A stretch of 6,263 bases of DNA from NCBI GenBank assembly GCA_022792755.1, contig JAAWBP010000148.1:1-6263 (forward strand), read 5' to 3'. This DNA is from Oscillospiraceae bacterium. GTDB taxonomy: Bacteria; Bacillota; Clostridia; Oscillospirales; Ruminococcaceae. The notes under the pieces were generated by a model, which saw nothing but the letters and a program-made list of their open reading frames with translations, ran no database searches and was not told where the DNA came from. Shown here one piece after another: positions 4,520 to 6,263 of the stretch. The position numbers and the translations under genes are program-made. How positions within the stretch are numbered: the stretch's first letter is position 1; each line of letters begins with the position of its first letter.

Positions 4520-6263
4520 TTACCTCATGTATTTTTCCAAAACCCGGGTGATCTCCCGCATGTCGATCGGCTTGGCGACGTGGGCGTTCATCCCATGCTC
4601 GAGACTCTTCTTGATATCCTCCGAAAAAGCGTCCGCTGTCATGGCGATAATGGGGATGCCTGCATCCTCCCGCTCCAGGGCCCGGACGGCCGAGGAAGCC
4701 TCGTACCCCGTCATGATCGGCATCCGGATATCCATCAAGATCAAATCGTAATACCCGATGGAGGACTGCTCGAATTTCTCTACACAGATCTTTCCGTTTT
4801 CGGCGCGTTCCAGCTCCAGTCCTAAATCGGAGAGCAGCTCCTCGGCAATCTCCCAGTTCAGGTCGTTGTCCTCCGCGAGAAGAACCCGCTTCCCGTTGAA
4901 ATCCACCTTCTTTTCAGAAGACGGCTCCTGCGATTCGCCGGAATCCGCATACGGCTTCAAACCATAAAACAGGGTAGATTTAAAGAGCGGTTTGGAGATA
5001 AAACCGCTGATCCCAGCCGCGCGGGCCTCGCTTTCAATTTCGCTCCAGTCGTAGGCGGAGATCAAAAGGATCGGGACATCATCTCCCATCTCTTTGCGGA
5101 GTTCCCGGGCCGTTTGAAACCCATCCATCGTCGGCAGCTTCCAGTCGAGGAGGATAATGTGGTAATCATTGTGCTTTTTATGGCGTTCGGCCACCATCTT
5201 GATTGCAGTTTCGCCGTCCAGAGACCATTCCGCCTGGACGCCGATCGTCTCGAGCGAATCCACGGCACTCCGGCAGAGCTGTTCGTCATCGTCTACCACC
5301 AGCATATTCCACTCCGGCAGCATCATATCTTCTTCCGTGACAGTCGCTTTTTCCAGATCGAGTATCACACGGAATTCCGTCCCCTTGCCGAGCTCGCTCT
5401 GAAGGTCGATGGTGCCGCCCATCGCGTCCACGATGTACTTGGTAATCGCCATCCCCAGCCCAGTGCCCTCGGTCTTGCGGACCCGGGCGCTGTCCTCCCG
5501 GGTGAAGGATTCAAAAATCTTTTTCTGGAATTCCGGCGACATTCCAATCCCGCTGTCCTTGACCCGAAGATGGACCTGCACATGATCCTCCCCGCGGGGG
5601 GAAGGTTCCTCGTAGACGTCCATTCGGATGGCGCCGCCTTCCGGCGTGAATTTGATAGCGTTGGAGAGGAAGTTGATCAGAACCTGGTTGAGCCGCACGC
5701 TGTCACAGAGGACATCCTCTGCTGAGATGTTGTGGATCGACACATCGAACTGCTGGTTTTTCGCCTTAACCTGCGGCTGTACGATGCTCACAATGCTCTC
5801 CATCACTTCCCGCAGGGAAATTTGATCCATATTGAGGGTCATTTTCCCGCTTTCGATTTTGGACATATCCAGCACGTCGTTGATCAACCCGAGCAGATGC
5901 TTGCTGGACAGAGCGATCTTTTTCAGGCAATTTTGCACCTGCTGCTGGTTGTCGATATTGGCAGTGGCGATTGCCGTCATCCCGACGATGGCGTTCATCG
6001 GTGTGCGGATGTCGTGGCTCATATTGGAAAGGAATTCACTCTTTGCCTTGTTGGCATATTCCGCTTCTGCCCGGGCTTGCTCCAGCTCATGGATCTGCAG
6101 CCGGGTCAGCTGGAAATATTTTACAAAGACCACCAGCAGCGCCAGCAATATGATCGCCCCTCCGCCGAAAACCATGTAAATCCACTGGCTGCTCAGATTG
6201 CCCACTAAGACGTTAAGCTCGCCGTACGGCATGATCGTGACCAGGTACCACTCGGAATAGGGC
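4520..6263 (-). CDS. Hybrid sensor histidine kinase with two receiver domains (5' end outside window)
   Basis: The frame ends at TAA (4522-4520) and is still open at the right edge: ten more codons (PYSEWYLVTI) precede the first in-window ATG at 6232, so that ATG is internal. Numbered from it: residues 1-16 end an extracellular sensor (SEWYLVTIMPYGELN, typical of the end of a Cache-type domain); 17-40 are a membrane helix; 41-66 a coiled-coil linker; then HisKA with phospho-acceptor H73 in MSHDIRTPMN; HATPase with N-box N182...N191, G1 KDSGIGM (225-231), F-box FESF and G2 EGTGLGMAI (255-263). REC1 (about 308-425) has D314/D315, phospho-site D363 (LLDWKLP) and K414. REC2 (about 448-568) has E454/D455, phospho-site D501 (LMDIRMP), T532 and K554. 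All catalytic residues seen are intact. It would sense an external ligand and pass phosphate H-to-D; no HPt or DNA-binding domain is present in the visible part, so a separate partner is needed. A terminator follows at 4423-4451. Confidence 0.93.
   Translation of the reverse strand, partial: PYSEWYLVTIMPYGELNVLVGNLSSQWIYMVFGGGAIILLALLVVFVKYFQLTRLQIHELEQARAEAEYANKAKSEFLSNMSHDIRTPMNAIVGMTAIATANIDNQQQVQNCLKKIALSSKHLLGLINDVLDMSKIESGKMTLNMDQISLREVMESIVSIVQPQVKAKNQQFDVSIHNISAEDVLCDSVRLNQVLINFLSNAIKFTPEGGAIRMDVYEEPSPRGEDHVQVHLRVKDSGIGMSPEFQKKIFESFTREDSARVRKTEGTGLGMAITKYIVDAMGGTIDLQSELGKGTEFRVILDLEKATVTEEDMMLPEWNMLVVDDDEQLCRSAVDSLETIGVQAEWSLDGETAIKMVAERHKKHNDYHIILLDWKLPTMDGFQTARELRKEMGDDVPILLISAYDWSEIESEARAAGISGFISKPLFKSTLFYGLKPYADSGESQEPSSEKKVDFNGKRVLLAEDNDLNWEIAEELLSDLGLELERAENGKICVEKFEQSSIGYYDLILMDIRMPIMTGYEASSAVRALEREDAGIPIIAMTADAFSEDIKKSLEHGMNAHVAKPIDMREITRVLEKYMR

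Noticed and set aside
4358..4825. 155-codon + strand frame starting in the gap with a good AAGGA ribosome site
   Set aside because: The start looks good, but the frame runs through the probable kinase terminator and then antisense through the REC2 coding region, with no recognisable protein pattern; most likely chance.
5114..5725. 203-codon + strand frame opposite the kinase
   Set aside because: Antisense to intact HATPase and REC1 motifs; His/Arg/Pro-rich shadow with no domain.

Overview
The window looks like chromosomal DNA from a moderately GC-rich, low-oxygen Bacillota, most plausibly a gut clostridium of the Oscillospiraceae/Ruminococcaceae type. This is inferred from AGGAGG-type ribosome sites, sigma-A-like TATAAT promoters, and the style of the proteins (clostridial RsmI tail, YcgR-like PilZ protein, SLC45-like transporter, large hybrid sensor kinase). 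I see no mobile element, CRISPR array, rRNA or tRNA.

Layout, left half, + strand: the last 54 codons of an rsmI-like 16S rRNA methyltransferase gene (1-165); a 348-bp gap with a hairpin cluster, a good promoter and a leader of about 140 nt; an AraC-family regulator with an N-terminal cupin-like domain (514-1434); a gap with a second good promoter; a YcgR-like PilZ protein, a predicted cyclic-di-GMP effector (1680-2327), followed by a long terminator-like hairpin; and a decayed small membrane-protein gene (about 2559-2892) broken by at least two frame changes and an apparent internal deletion.

Layout, right half, - strand: a 12-TM MFS transporter of the SLC45/GPH-like sugar porter type (2912-4180), converging on the left-hand genes at a strong bidirectional terminator (2844-2881); a 339-bp gap with the transporter leader and a probable terminator for the gene upstream; and a large hybrid histidine kinase with two receiver domains, whose sensor part runs off the right edge (4520-6263).

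The genes appear to be separate transcription units rather than one operon. AraC regulator, PilZ protein and transporter each have their own promoter-like sequence or leader, and terminator-like hairpins separate several of them. A link between the AraC protein and the sugar transporter is possible, because their leaders share an identical 14-base GC-rich hairpin element in the same orientation, but that is weak evidence. I do not see a previously undescribed multi-gene system here. The most worthwhile points are the broken membrane-protein gene, the shared leader element, and the hybrid kinase with two intact receivers but no HPt domain in the visible part.
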